Assembly (NCBI RefSeq): GCF_000269905.1
Contig: NZ_AKIF01000002.1
Location: 1-40,713, forward strand
Origin: Alkalibacillus haloalkaliphilus C5
GTDB taxonomy: Bacteria; Bacillota; Bacilli; Bacillales; Alkalibacillaceae
Direction: 5' to 3'
Length of the DNA stretch: 40,713 bases
Translations under genes and position numbers: made by a program
Shown here: piece after piece, positions 18,245 through 27,185 of the stretch
Layout of the letters: each line of letters begins with the position of its first letter
Numbering within the stretch: position 1 is the first letter of the stretch
The notes under the pieces: generated by a model
What the model saw: the letters and a program-made list of their open reading frames with translations, nothing else
What the model was told of the DNA's origin: nothing
Database searches by the model: none

Positions 18245-18625
18245 TTATATTCTTTCATCAACTATGAATCCCATAAATTCTGCCATTGCCGCATACACAT
18301 CTAACAGTTTTTCAGGAGGTATCTCCTTTACAACCTCATCCGTTTCTTGGTCAACAATGGAAATATAATACCTGTCTAATTTATCATGAACTTCATAACG
18401 AATTGATGTGTCAGCTGGTTCTAAAAACTCATTCAACCCTTCAACTAATTCGTTAGCCCGTTCTTTTGTCATTTCTTGTTCTGGATAATTTCTTCTTCCA
18501 TTTGCCTCATCATTCATCGCCTGCAATTTCGGTTTCGCTTTGTGAACATTCTCAGTTGATATTACTTCATTTGCCCCCGACTTCTGCAGGAGTTGAGAAT
18601 TTGATAATACTTGGTCGATATTCAT
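18245..18625 (-). CDS. flaG: FlaG family flagellar protein
   Basis: 126 aa. The C-terminal half (LDRYYISIVDQETDEVVKEIPPEKLLDVYAAM..) is the FlaG domain; the N-terminus is polar and disordered. FlaG influences filament length in several bacteria, but its exact role is unclear. The ATG at 18625 has AAGGAG nine bases upstream; the three codons before it lie too close to that site. First gene of a sigma-D operon. Confidence 0.9.
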   Translation of the reverse strand: MNIDQVLSNSQLLQKSGANEVISTENVHKAKPKLQAMNDEANGRRNYPEQEMTKERANELVEGLNEFLEPADTSIRYEVHDKLDRYYISIVDQETDEVVKEIPPEKLLDVYAAMAEFMGFIVDERI

Positions 18626-18655
18626 CAATAACAACTCCTTCTTTTTCTATAATTT

Positions 18656-18682
18656 ATATCGGCATAAATCAGAAAAGTTTTA
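18656..18682 (-). promoter_or_regulatory. Sigma-D promoter of flaG operon
   Basis: Minus strand TAAA (18679-18682), 15-base spacer, GCCGATAT (18656-18663): a perfect match to the Bacillus sigma-D consensus, about 30 bases before the flaG ATG. Confidence 0.93.
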
Positions 18683-18784
18683 TAGAGAAAGACTGGATTT
18701 TAATTTAAGAATAGAGCATTTAAGTAATTCCCACTTCCCCCTCATTAAAAAGGCATTAATTTATATTTATATTTACTGTTTATG

Positions 18785-18792
18785 GCCGATAT
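18785..18792 (+). promoter_or_regulatory. Possible sigma-D promoter (-10 only) of the ATP-grasp gene
   Basis: Plus strand GCCGATAT, identical to the sigma-D -10 element, 31 bases before the ATG at 18824. The base quartet at the right -35 distance (18766-18769) is TTTA rather than TAAA, so this is a half-supported promoter. It would be divergent from the flaG promoter. Confidence 0.4.
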
Positions 18793-18823
18793 AAGTAAAA
18801 GCATCAATATTAGGAGGATTGTT

Positions 18824-21319
18824 ATGACAACACCAATAAGTCAAAAAGAGCAACAGCAAATACATATCATAGTTGAGACAATGATTGAAGCTTCAGAACA
18901 TACCATTACTTTCTTTAATGAAGGCAAAGTCAATGATGCCATTCAAGCTTTTAGTTCTGTAGTAGAAGGTTTTTATGCAGTAACTCAATTGACTAACTAC
19001 TATAGCATCCAATTTGGGTCTATAATCAAGGAAATTGAGGGAAACGTTAATAGTATTGCGACACATATAGAAAATCAGTATGTAGCAGAAGCCAAAAAAG
19101 ATATAAAAATGTTATTAATTCCGAATCTCAATAATTGGAAGAATGAACTTTCTAACACTTTATTAGATTCAAAATTATCTAATAAAACCGTAAAAATAGG
19201 GGTCTACTATGATAAACATAGTCCTCTAAAAGCTTTTAAAGAACCAAGAATCTTCTCCTTAGTAAATGCAGCTAACAAATTGGGGATTGACCTATATTTC
19301 TTTTCCTCAAAAGACGTTGATTTAGTAAATGAAGAAATTACTGGTCACATTCATAGTAACAATGAGTGGATCACAGAGCTGAAAGACTTCCCTGATGCAA
19401 TTTACAATATTGTTCCGCTACTTTCGTCCCAACAATCAAGGGTAGAAAAAAAACTTAGAAGGAAAATACCGTTCACTTCTTTTCCGGTTGGGAGCAAGTA
19501 TCAATTAATAAAGACACTTGTTAGAAATAAAAGATATGCCAATTTATTACCACCTTTTCATTTGATAACAGATGAGTTAATTATTAAATCCTTTTTTCAA
19601 AACCAAACTGAAGCAGTTATAAAACCATTTGCTGGTAGAAGAGGAGAAAATATTTATTTTATTAGCAAGAGTGGAGAGCGCTTTAGGGTTTCAGAACACA
19701 AAAAAACAAAAGTCATGAATAAAGATAATTTTTATAATTGGATTAATGAAACATGCTTAAAAAATCAAAAGTATATTATACAAAAATACATTAATGCAAC
19801 TACAACCAAGAATGAACCTTATGATATTAGAGCTCACATGCAGAAGAATGGTGAAGGTCAGTGGCAAATAACCAGGATTTATCCACGCATTGGGAGTAAT
19901 AAAACTATCTTAAGCAATATAAGTAGAGGTGGTAGAACAGAAGATTTATTAACTTTTTTTGAAAAAGAATTCGGTGACAAATCAGAAGAATTATTTAAGA
20001 ATGTATGTGAGTTAGCAAATAATTTAACTCATTATATTGATAAGTTACATCATTTTTCAATAGAGGAATTGGGGATAGATATAGCCTTAGATCAAGATTT
20101 GAATTTTTGGATATATGAAGCAAATCAAGTTCCTGAGTCAAGGTATCATGAAGATGATAGGGCAAAAACTATACTTGAGTACGCACAATATATCGCTATT
20201 AATCAAATATTCCACCAAAACCAATATACCGATAAAAGTAAGTTAACAAATATATTTGATTCTGTATCTTCTAAGTTACCTTTCAAATCTACAGATGACA
20301 AAATTACAGTAGGTATGTTAATTCCACACAATGAAGTAAATGAATTAACAGTTGCATCCGCCTATGTTGCAAATTATGAAAACGTACACTTTTATTATTT
20401 CACAATTAAAGATATAGATTACGAAGAGATGAAAATTAGAGGCTACTTTTATCAAAACCATGAGTGGGTCCCAAAAATAGTTGAATATCCTGATGTAATT
20501 TATGATCGATTAAGAGGTAGAGGGATCTCTAATTTTAAGAATGTATATGATGAATTTGAAGGTATTCCTTTTACAAACGAATTAAAAGGGTTATCACATG
20601 ACAAAGTAGAGGTTTATGATCAGATTACTTCTACAGGATTATTTGATGAACATATTATTCCATACAAGAAAATAGAAAGAGTCAAAGATATAGAACACTT
20701 TATGCATGACTTTAATAGGGTAATTTTAAAACCAACTGGTGGCTCTTTCGCTATAGGAGTACACTATATTGAAAAGAAAAAAAACCTAGACTACATTGTC
20801 ATTCATGGTGCTGAAAAGAAATACTATAACAAAGTCACCTTGACTCAATATTTAAGGGAATTACTGAAAAAAGGACAATTTGTAATTCAAGAATATATAG
20901 AGACAAGAACCATTGATAATAACCCTATGGACGTTAGAGTAAGAATGACTAAAAACTCTGAGGGGAAATGGGATTTCATCACTTTATTTCCTAGGATAGG
21001 GTTTCATGAAACAGTTATTACACCTGTTGAAAAAGGAGGTTACACAACAAATTTGATACCCTTTTTAGAAAGAAACTTTAAAGGTGACTCAAAGGTTTTA
21101 ACAAATAACATAGAGGAGTTATCTTTAAACTTAGTCAAAAGCATAGAAGCTTACTTTGATTATTCATTAAGTGACATTGGAATAGATTTAGCTCTTGATC
21201 AATATTCCAACATAAAAATAATAGAATTAAATGTAAATAAGCCAGGAACCTTCCATAACGAATTTCAGACAGCACAGTACGTTATACCTTATGCAAAGTT
21301 CCTAGCTTTAAATAAGTAG
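18824..21319 (+). CDS. Tandem ATP-grasp (YheC/YheD-like) protein with helical N-terminal domain
   Basis: 831 aa. Residues 1-110 form a helical domain I cannot name. Two YheC/YheD-type modules follow, at about 123-475 and 494-831. Each has the small domain ending in a DAIYN or DVIYD motif, an ATP-binding lysine (Lys267 in VIKPFAGRRG; Lys636 in VILKPTGGS), a D-x-R strand (YDIRAHMQK; MDVRVRMTK) and the metal-binding E-x-N end (EANQ; ELNVNKPG), so both look competent. The family is named after B. subtilis spore-coat proteins; ATP-grasp enzymes ligate carboxylates to amines. The substrate here is unknown. The gene is the only one on the plus strand within the flagellar cluster, is visibly richer in A and T than its neighbours, and has its own terminator, which suggests acquisition. 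The start is the ATG after AGGAGG; an upstream ATG at 18782 precedes the promoter element. Confidence 0.88.
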   Translation: MTTPISQKEQQQIHIIVETMIEASEHTITFFNEGKVNDAIQAFSSVVEGFYAVTQLTNYYSIQFGSIIKEIEGNVNSIATHIENQYVAEAKKDIKMLLIPNLNNWKNELSNTLLDSKLSNKTVKIGVYYDKHSPLKAFKEPRIFSLVNAANKLGIDLYFFSSKDVDLVNEEITGHIHSNNEWITELKDFPDAIYNIVPLLSSQQSRVEKKLRRKIPFTSFPVGSKYQLIKTLVRNKRYANLLPPFHLITDELIIKSFFQNQTEAVIKPFAGRRGENIYFISKSGERFRVSEHKKTKVMNKDNFYNWINETCLKNQKYIIQKYINATTTKNEPYDIRAHMQKNGEGQWQITRIYPRIGSNKTILSNISRGGRTEDLLTFFEKEFGDKSEELFKNVCELANNLTHYIDKLHHFSIEELGIDIALDQDLNFWIYEANQVPESRYHEDDRAKTILEYAQYIAINQIFHQNQYTDKSKLTNIFDSVSSKLPFKSTDDKITVGMLIPHNEVNELTVASAYVANYENVHFYYFTIKDIDYEEMKIRGYFYQNHEWVPKIVEYPDVIYDRLRGRGISNFKNVYDEFEGIPFTNELKGLSHDKVEVYDQITSTGLFDEHIIPYKKIERVKDIEHFMHDFNRVILKPTGGSFAIGVHYIEKKKNLDYIVIHGAEKKYYNKVTLTQYLRELLKKGQFVIQEYIETRTIDNNPMDVRVRMTKNSEGKWDFITLFPRIGFHETVITPVEKGGYTTNLIPFLERNFKGDSKVLTNNIEELSLNLVKSIEAYFDYSLSDIGIDLALDQYSNIKIIELNVNKPGTFHNEFQTAQYVIPYAKFLALNK

Positions 21320-21369
21320 AAGGTTTATTTCTAAAGTAAAATAATCCAACTAATTAGTTCTTTTTCTCG

Positions 21370-21400
21370 TGACTCCGAATATGATTCGGAGTCATTTTTT
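21370..21400 (+). terminator. Rho-independent terminator of the ATP-grasp gene
   Basis: TGACTCCGAAT / ATTCGGAGTCA perfect stem, 3-base loop, six T on the plus strand, about 50 bases after the stop. Confidence 0.92.
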
Positions 21401-21504
21401 AGTTTGTACTCTTAAAACCGATTTTATTAATTCTTAACTTCTTAAAATACAAAACCCATTCATCTTATACAAAAGCTTTAATTAATCCATTTAGAGTACA
21501 TAAA

Positions 21505-21543
21505 GAAACAGACAGCGGAATTATTAATTAATCCACTGTCTGA
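21505..21543 (-). terminator. Terminator of hag
   Basis: CAGACAGCGGA / TCCACTGTCTG stem (one mismatch) with an AT-rich loop, followed by TTTCTTTA on the minus strand, 35 bases after the hag stop. Confidence 0.7.
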
Positions 21544-21576
21544 AGGAATAGTTCAACTTGAAATATTATTTAATTA

Positions 21577-22389
21577 TTAACCTAGTAACTGTAGTACTGA
21601 TTGTGGTTGTTGGTTAGCTTGAGCTAGCATTGATTGTGAAGCTTGTGAAAGAATGTTAGCACGAGTCATTTCCATCATTTCAGAAGCCATATCAGTATCA
21701 CGGATACGAGATTCTGCAGCTGATAGATTTTCAGATGCGTTATCTAGGTTAGAAATTGTGTGTTCTAGGCGATTTTGTACAGCGCCAAGGTTTGAACGCT
21801 GTTCAGAAACAGTTTCAATTGCTTCATTAATAGTAGTAATTGCTTCGTCTGCAGCTTCTTGGTTAGAAATATCTATACCATTTACTCCTACACCTTCTGC
21901 ACTCATATCCTCAATTGAAAGTTCAATCCCTTGACCTTCATTAGCCCCTATATGGAATACAGCACTTTCTAATGAACCATCTAATAATTCTTGAGTGTTG
22001 AACTCTGTATTATCAGAAATACGGTCGATTTCAGCCTCTAATTCTTCTAATTCAGCTTGCAATGCATTACGATCATCATCAACGTTTGTATCGTTTGAAG
22101 ACTGTACTGCTAGTTCACGCATACGCTGTAAGATGTTGTGCGTTTCGTCTAATGCACCTTCAGCAGTTTGGATCATTGAGATACCGTCTTGTGCATTACG
22201 GCTAGCTTGTTCTAGACCGCGGATTTGACCACGCATTTTTTCTGAGATTGATAGTCCAGCTGCGTCGTCACCCGCTTTGTTAATACGCATACCTGAAGAT
22301 AGTTTCTCCATAGCTGACTGTTGTTCACTTTGGTTGATTCCCATTTGACGATGTGTATTCATCGCTGCAATATTGTTGTTAATAATCAT
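21577..22389 (-). CDS. hag: Flagellin
   Basis: 270 aa, the filament subunit. The conserved D0/D1 N-terminus ([17 protein letters not shown], residues 1-140) and C-terminus (residues 185-270, ending in [14 protein letters not shown]) are joined by a short acidic link, so the surface D2/D3 domains are essentially absent, as in other small Bacillus flagellins. It is expressed singly from a sigma-D promoter, with a leader that carries CsrA-type sites. It is secreted with FliS as chaperone; FliW binds it in the cytoplasm. Confidence 0.98.
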   Translation of the reverse strand: MIINNNIAAMNTHRQMGINQSEQQSAMEKLSSGMRINKAGDDAAGLSISEKMRGQIRGLEQASRNAQDGISMIQTAEGALDETHNILQRMRELAVQSSNDTNVDDDRNALQAELEELEAEIDRISDNTEFNTQELLDGSLESAVFHIGANEGQGIELSIEDMSAEGVGVNGIDISNQEAADEAITTINEAIETVSEQRSNLGAVQNRLEHTISNLDNASENLSAAESRIRDTDMASEMMEMTRANILSQASQSMLAQANQQPQSVLQLLG

Positions 22390-22395
22390 TACAAA

Positions 22396-22435
22396 TTCCT
22401 CCTTGAATTATGTTTGATTGCCACGTCCATGTGGC
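22396..22435 (-). promoter_or_regulatory. hag leader with two CsrA-type binding sites
   Basis: On the minus strand, the hairpin GCCAC-ATGGAC-GTGGC (22420-22435) displays GGA in its loop, and the flanking ACATGGACGT resembles the CsrA consensus. The second GGA lies in the ribosome-binding site AAGGAGG (22396-22404). This paired layout matches the BS2/BS1 sites of B. subtilis hag, where CsrA dimers block translation until FliW removes them. Confidence 0.75.
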
Positions 22436-22490
22436 TTTTAATAAACAGTCATTTAGTCGCCGACGTTTGACTGATATCCTTACATTTATA

Positions 22491-22517
22491 ATATCGACAA
22501 GCTTTTAATATGTTTTA
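22491..22517 (-). promoter_or_regulatory. Sigma-D promoter of hag
   Basis: Minus strand TAAA (22514-22517), 15-base spacer, GTCGATAT (22491-22498): one mismatch to consensus. The -35 overlaps the stop codon of csrA. Confidence 0.9.
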
Positions 22518-22742
22518 GTCTTTTTTTGGATTTTTTAATAGATTTATTGTATTTTTTGATAGTTGGCTTGCTTCATGGTTTTCCTGGGTGATTTGTTGAT
22601 AGATTTCTTTTCTATGTATATCAACGTGTTTGGGAGCATCAATGCCTAGTTTAATTTGGTCTCCATCTACTGATAGAACTTTAATTTCAATATCATCATT
22701 AACTTGTATTGACTCACCTTGTTTTCTAGTCAGAACTAACAT
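22515..22742 (-). CDS. csrA: Carbon storage regulator CsrA (translational repressor of flagellin)
   Basis: 75 aa. The N-terminal [22 protein letters not shown] and the [19 protein letters not shown] segment are diagnostic of CsrA, an RNA-binding dimer that recognises GGA in hairpin loops. In Bacillus it represses hag and is held inactive by FliW. Its start overlaps the fliW end by 17 bases. The tail after residue 55 is polar. Confidence 0.97.
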   Translation of the reverse strand: MLVLTRKQGESIQVNDDIEIKVLSVDGDQIKLGIDAPKHVDIHRKEIYQQITQENHEASQLSKNTINLLKNPKKD

Positions 22743-23175
22743 GTTGATGCTCCCCTCCTTTGATCGAGTGTTTCGTATGGTAGCTTGGGTGGTTTAGTGA
22801 TATTTGCTTTGCTTTTTTACTCTCGTTATTAATAACAACTGGTGCTTGGAGGTTGTGTGTTGATTTCTCAAATGGTTCTTTCAAGGTAACAATAGACCAA
22901 ACTGAAATGTGTTCTGGCTGTTTTACATTTAATTGTTCAATCGTTGAATCATCAAGTTTAAATTCATAATCAGGTTGAATCAAAAATGGATTGGTGACGA
23001 CAAAAGCAAGTGATTCAGTTTGGACGGATTGTAATACTTTGAAAGCTGGATTCCCCTCTAAATCTAGCATCACAAATTCTGTTTCGCTTTGAAATCCTGG
23101 CAATCCGTTTTCAAAATGGATTATATCTTTTTCATCTACTTCAACTGTTTCAAAATAAAGTGTTTCGATCTTCAT
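22726..23175 (-). CDS. fliW: Flagellar assembly factor FliW (CsrA antagonist)
   Basis: 149 aa. The FliW signature [12 protein letters not shown] is at residues 18-29 and the domain is full length. FliW binds CsrA allosterically and releases it from hag mRNA; free cytoplasmic flagellin takes FliW away, so flagellin synthesis follows secretion. The ATG at 23175 is chosen because MKIETLYF aligns with family N-termini; a TTG at 23187 touches the GAAGGG site and is too close. Confidence 0.95.
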   Translation of the reverse strand: MKIETLYFETVEVDEKDIIHFENGLPGFQSETEFVMLDLEGNPAFKVLQSVQTESLAFVVTNPFLIQPDYEFKLDDSTIEQLNVKQPEHISVWSIVTLKEPFEKSTHNLQAPVVINNESKKAKQISLNHPSYHTKHSIKGGEHQHVSSD

Positions 23176-23195
23176 AGGTCTAATCAACCCTTCTG

Positions 23196-23789
23196 TTAAA
23201 TTTTCATATCAAGCTGTTGTACTCGGAAAGTGTCCATGTCTACATCTATTTCAAAATGTGGTTCTTGCGCTAAATAAGTATCGAGTTGTCCAGGGGTGTA
23301 ATCTAAGATCGGTTTATTTGCTCTTGCTTCTATAATTGGATCATTCTTTTGAATATTAACTTCAACATCACCTGGGTCATAATTAATATCGACGGCGAAA
23401 TACGATGAGGGTATAAAGCCAATCGTAAAGTCTTGACGTTCATTTGGCATATTTCGCTTAGCAATTCGCGGAATAGCATCTCCACCATTTTCAATCCGTT
23501 GCATTTCGTTACCGTCACGCGCTCGCCTAGCCATTCCTTCTATAGCTTTTTGCATACCTTCACTAGCACTATTAGAGATTGATTCTTCAATACTTATGAT
23601 CCCCATATCACGCCAAGCTGCGGTTTGATCAATTGTTAATTTCGATGGTGTACGATTAATTTGAAGGTCCGCTTCGGGCTGGCTTATTTGCAAGTCCGCT
23701 TCTCTTTGGTTTATTTGAACTTGGGCATCTGTTTGATTAATAGCGATTTGGCCTTTTTGAATATGATAATGAATAGGTGGTAGTTGCAT
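23196..23789 (-). CDS. yviE: YviE-like flagellar-locus protein (DUF6470)
   Basis: 197 aa. The N-terminus is a run of about 9-residue repeats of the form ADLQISQ / ADLQINR (residues 12-55), giving alternating polar and aliphatic positions compatible with a beta structure. An amphipathic helical middle and an acidic C-terminal domain follow. Position between flgL and fliW and overall pattern match B. subtilis YviE, whose role is not established. Confidence 0.8.
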   Translation of the reverse strand: MQLPPIHYHIQKGQIAINQTDAQVQINQREADLQISQPEADLQINRTPSKLTIDQTAAWRDMGIISIEESISNSASEGMQKAIEGMARRARDGNEMQRIENGGDAIPRIAKRNMPNERQDFTIGFIPSSYFAVDINYDPGDVEVNIQKNDPIIEARANKPILDYTPGQLDTYLAQEPHFEIDVDMDTFRVQQLDMKI

Positions 23790-23849
23790 TTTGTTTTCCC
23801 TACTTTCTTAACTATGTAGAAAAGCTATCTGCTTTCACAGATAGCTAAA

Positions 23850-24758
23850 TTAGTTTAAGAAATCCATTAATGTTGGTTGAAGCACGCGCGCACCTGCTCC
23901 TAGTGATGCACGGTGTACATTTTCTTGCATTTGTAAATTCATAATAACTTCTGCCATATCGGCATCTTCATTATTAGATTTTAGTTGGTTCGTTGTCACT
24001 TTTTGTTGTGAAAGTCGGTTTTCAATTAAGTCGGCACGGTTCATACGAGCACCTAAGTCCGCACGCTCGTTTACTAAGCTTTGACTGTGGTCATCTAATT
24101 CATCAAGAAATTGGCTTACTCTAGTTTCAGCGCCGTCTTCACCTTCTTCTAGGTCACCGCCTCTTAGAGCATCAACGACATTATCCAAACTATTAAACAT
24201 CTCTTCAGAAAATGCATTTTCGGGATTAATATTTGATTGGATATAAACACCATCAGATACTTCGATTTCAACAGCATCATTGTTGGCATTATCTGATGTT
24301 CTATTACCTTCTTCATCAATGTCGAATCGTGGCTCTAACGTGTTTGCACCGTTGAAAATGTACTTGTTATTAACTCTAGAATTCGCTAATTCAGTCAGGT
24401 GGTTTTTAATTTCATCAACTTCACTTGCCATATTAGCACGGTCATCTTGATCATAAGTATCATTACTAGCTTGTACAACGAGCTCCCGAATTCGCTGCAA
24501 ACTTTGCCCCGCTTCATTCATCGCTTCATCAGAAGTATCCATCCAACTTCTTACTTCTGACATGTTACGTTCATATTGATCAACTTTTGAAAGCTCTGAG
24601 CGATAGTCTACACCTTTCATCGCTACAACTGGATCATCTGAAGGACGGTTAATTTTCTTACCAGTTGAAAGTTGTTCCATCGAACGTTGCATTTCAGCAC
24701 TATTTTGTCTCAAGTTATTTAACATACTATTGTTTAACATGTTTTGTGTAACGCGCAT
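23850..24758 (-). CDS. flgL: Flagellar hook-filament junction protein FlgL (HAP3)
   Basis: 302 aa. The flagellin-like N-terminus (MRVTQNMLNNSMLNNLRQN) and C-terminus (ADMAEVIMNLQMQENVHRAS) frame an acidic middle. It joins the hook cap region to the filament. It follows flgK by 10 bases. Confidence 0.95.
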   Translation of the reverse strand: MRVTQNMLNNSMLNNLRQNSAEMQRSMEQLSTGKKINRPSDDPVVAMKGVDYRSELSKVDQYERNMSEVRSWMDTSDEAMNEAGQSLQRIRELVVQASNDTYDQDDRANMASEVDEIKNHLTELANSRVNNKYIFNGANTLEPRFDIDEEGNRTSDNANNDAVEIEVSDGVYIQSNINPENAFSEEMFNSLDNVVDALRGGDLEEGEDGAETRVSQFLDELDDHSQSLVNERADLGARMNRADLIENRLSQQKVTTNQLKSNNEDADMAEVIMNLQMQENVHRASLGAGARVLQPTLMDFLN

Positions 24759-24768
24759 TATGAATCAC

Positions 24769-26331
24769 CTACCTTCCGACAATACCCATTTGGTTAATAA
24801 CACGATCTAACGTCTCGTCAACAACCGTCATACTACGCGCTGCTGCGTTGTAAGCGTGTTGGAATTTAATCATGTTGGACATTTCTTCATCTAATGACAC
24901 ACCGCTAATCGATTCACGGTTATTATTTACAGACTCACGTAAGTCAGACGTGTTTTGTGCCATTCTGTTAGCTTCTTGGGCTTTTACACCTAAGTCGCCA
25001 ATTAATGCTTCATAATACTTTTGTGTGGATTGGCCACCAAGTTCATCGATATTTTCGTCTCTTACATCAGATAGTGCTCTCGCATTTGATCCATCGCCTG
25101 GATGTCCTGTGCCACTGGCTGCGATTAAATTTTCATCATTTAAAATAGCATCTGAAACTGAAATGGACGCAGCGGCATTTTCCGAGCTTTCAAGTTCATT
25201 AAAGAAATTAACACCTTCATCACCATTTAAGTCATAACCTTGTTCGTGTTGAGCGTTGAATTCATTAACAAATGCATGAGCCATTTGGTTTAATCCATCG
25301 ATCATTTCGACATAATCCCCTGCATAAATTGGATTGTCTCCATCATCTGTTTCACCAGAGTCATACCCATTCGCATGAATTAAGCCTTGTAATTTTCCTG
25401 GTGAATTAAAGTTGCTTGCTTCGATAGTTTGTTCTACATCAACTTCGCCATCTTCACCTATCGGCCCTATCCCTACACCTGAAACAATTTCATCATTTTC
25501 TCCATTAAATTGAATTTCTAAGCCTCTCATATTGTTTTCAGCATCAATTAAAGTGCCACCTTCAATATCTGATCTATTGTTATCGACTAGCGTAACAATC
25601 GCTTGACCTTCAGCGCTCGCTTTTGAGTGGCCACCATTTGATTCATAAGATACGTCTATGTTGACGTGTTGAGATAGTTCATCGATTAAGACATCTCTTC
25701 GGTCGTATAGGTCGTTTGGTAAATCACCATTAGGCTCGACACGACTTATTTGGTCGTTAATTTGTTGGATTTGATTAACGAGTGTGTTAACTTGTCCAGC
25801 GTTTGTATCCATTTGGTTTTTCAATTCACCTTGAACGTCCGTCAATTTCTCGTGTAAGTGGTGGAACGTTTCTGCTACTGCTTGTCCACGCTGTTGCATG
25901 ACACGGCGAGCACCACCATCTTCTGGGTTGGTAGCAACGTCTTGAATCGATTCCCAAAATTGATCCATCGTGCTTGCAAGGCCTGAATCACTCGATTCAT
26001 TCATAATGTCTTCCATACGCTTTAGCGCCTCTGCTTTACTTTCATAGTAACCAGCTTGGTTGTTTTCAGCACGGTACTGAAAGTCTAGGAATTGATCACG
26101 AATGCGTTCGATTTGGCCAGCCTCAACACCTGTTCCAAGTTGGCCAGACATTTGTGGTGCGTTTCGAGCAGGCATTGGAAAGGCTTGCGATGCTTCAAAG
26201 TTTACACGCTGTCTAGAATAACCTTCTGTATTCGCATTTGATATGTTATGACTTGTTGTATGTAAAGCAAATTGTTGTGTAGCAAGTGCTCGTCTTGCTA
26301 CTTCTAATCCGTGAAATGTCGATGTCGCCAT
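24769..26331 (-). CDS. flgK: Flagellar hook-associated protein FlgK (HAP1)
   Basis: 520 aa. The N-terminal rod-type motif (STFHGLEVARRALATQQ, then NISNANTEGYSRQ) and the C-terminal helix (LDEEMSNMIKFQHAYNAAARSM) are those of FlgK. It makes the first junction ring on the hook. The central domains are strongly acidic. Part of flgM-flgN-flgK-flgL. Confidence 0.96.
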   Translation of the reverse strand: MATSTFHGLEVARRALATQQFALHTTSHNISNANTEGYSRQRVNFEASQAFPMPARNAPQMSGQLGTGVEAGQIERIRDQFLDFQYRAENNQAGYYESKAEALKRMEDIMNESSDSGLASTMDQFWESIQDVATNPEDGGARRVMQQRGQAVAETFHHLHEKLTDVQGELKNQMDTNAGQVNTLVNQIQQINDQISRVEPNGDLPNDLYDRRDVLIDELSQHVNIDVSYESNGGHSKASAEGQAIVTLVDNNRSDIEGGTLIDAENNMRGLEIQFNGENDEIVSGVGIGPIGEDGEVDVEQTIEASNFNSPGKLQGLIHANGYDSGETDDGDNPIYAGDYVEMIDGLNQMAHAFVNEFNAQHEQGYDLNGDEGVNFFNELESSENAAASISVSDAILNDENLIAASGTGHPGDGSNARALSDVRDENIDELGGQSTQKYYEALIGDLGVKAQEANRMAQNTSDLRESVNNNRESISGVSLDEEMSNMIKFQHAYNAAARSMTVVDETLDRVINQMGIVGR

Positions 26332-26351
26332 AGTTATGCTCCTCTCAAGAA

Positions 26352-26849
26352 CTAAGCTTTTGAATCAAATACTGAACGGTTTGTCGTTTGGTTCGTTTCT
26401 TGTTGTGGCTTACGGTAGTTTAAGTCCTTTTGGTAAGTCGGCTTAATTAGATCTAATGTTAATTCAAGGTATTGTAAAGATTGTTGTGTTAGATCATGGT
26501 TTAATTGTTCTTGTTGCTTTAAATTAGCTAGTATAAAAACTAGCTTTTCATATAAAGTTTCAAGACGTTGTTTGTGTTCACCGTCTTTAAGGTTTTCGAT
26601 TATATTTGTAATTGTCTGCTCTTGGTCACTTAAGTCATTTTGTTGGAACCATGCATCTGTTTCTTGAACACGTTTTGCTTCAAGCTGGTCGATTGCTTGG
26701 GCATGTTTACGCTCTTTTATTAAAAGCTCATTGAATGCCTCAAGATCATTATTTTTCAGGCGTTCTGTTTTATCTTGAGACAATTGATATAAGCTTTCGT
26801 TTAGTTGGTTAATTTTTTCTAACTTCTCAATAATGGACTCGATTAACAA
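26352..26849 (-). CDS. flgN: FlgN family flagellar export chaperone
   Basis: 165 aa helical protein of the FlgN (YvyG) type, rich in Gln and Glu, located between flgM and flgK as in B. subtilis. It is expected to bind FlgK and FlgL before export. Confidence 0.9.
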   Translation of the reverse strand: MLIESIIEKLEKINQLNESLYQLSQDKTERLKNNDLEAFNELLIKERKHAQAIDQLEAKRVQETDAWFQQNDLSDQEQTITNIIENLKDGEHKQRLETLYEKLVFILANLKQQEQLNHDLTQQSLQYLELTLDLIKPTYQKDLNYRKPQQETNQTTNRSVFDSKA

Positions 26850-26861
26850 CGGAAGTCCTCC

Positions 26862-27119
26862 TTAGCGACGATAAAATTCTAACAATTTCTCAGCTGTCTT
26901 TTTCAAATCAACATCATACTCTCCATCTTGAACTTGTTGCTTAATCGACTGAACGTGATCTTGGCGTGCCTTTTCGATCGTATTACTTTCCTGCATCGCC
27001 TTCGCCTTATTCGAAATCTCAACTTTATCTGATTGTTGGTTAGATTGTTTCATTGGCTGATTTTGCATTTGCTTCTGGTATGGGTTTAAATACGGCTTGT
27101 TAGTCGGATTAATTTTCAC
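26862..27119 (-). CDS. flgM: Anti-sigma-D factor FlgM
   Basis: 85 aa. The N-terminal INPTNKPYLNPYQKQ and the C-terminal helices (TIEKARQDHVQSIKQQVQDGEYDVDLKKTAEKLL, written here only to show the VDLKKTAE core) match FlgM. It holds sigma-D inactive until the hook is complete. The start is a GTG at 27119 with GGGG eight bases upstream; the GTG three codons earlier is within that site. The operon has a sigma-D promoter, which gives negative feedback. Confidence 0.93.
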   Translation of the reverse strand: MKINPTNKPYLNPYQKQMQNQPMKQSNQQSDKVEISNKAKAMQESNTIEKARQDHVQSIKQQVQDGEYDVDLKKTAEKLLEFYRR

Positions 27120-27158
27120 CCTTCTCACCCCTTTATCGAACGAACATTTCTTCTTATT

Positions 27159-27185
27159 ATATCGGTTTGTTCGCGAAGATGTTTA
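27159..27185 (-). promoter_or_regulatory. Sigma-D promoter of flgM operon
   Basis: Minus strand TAAA (27182-27185), 15-base spacer, ACCGATAT (27159-27166): one mismatch to consensus. The -35 overlaps the yvyF stop codon. Confidence 0.88.

Noticed and set aside
18782-18823. Upstream ATG of the ATP-grasp gene
   Set aside because: It lies before the sigma-D-like -10 and the AGGAGG site that serves the ATG at 18824.
21653-21934. Plus-strand frames inside hag, csrA and other flagellar genes
   Set aside because: They are shadows of clearly conserved minus-strand genes, without ribosome sites or family matches.
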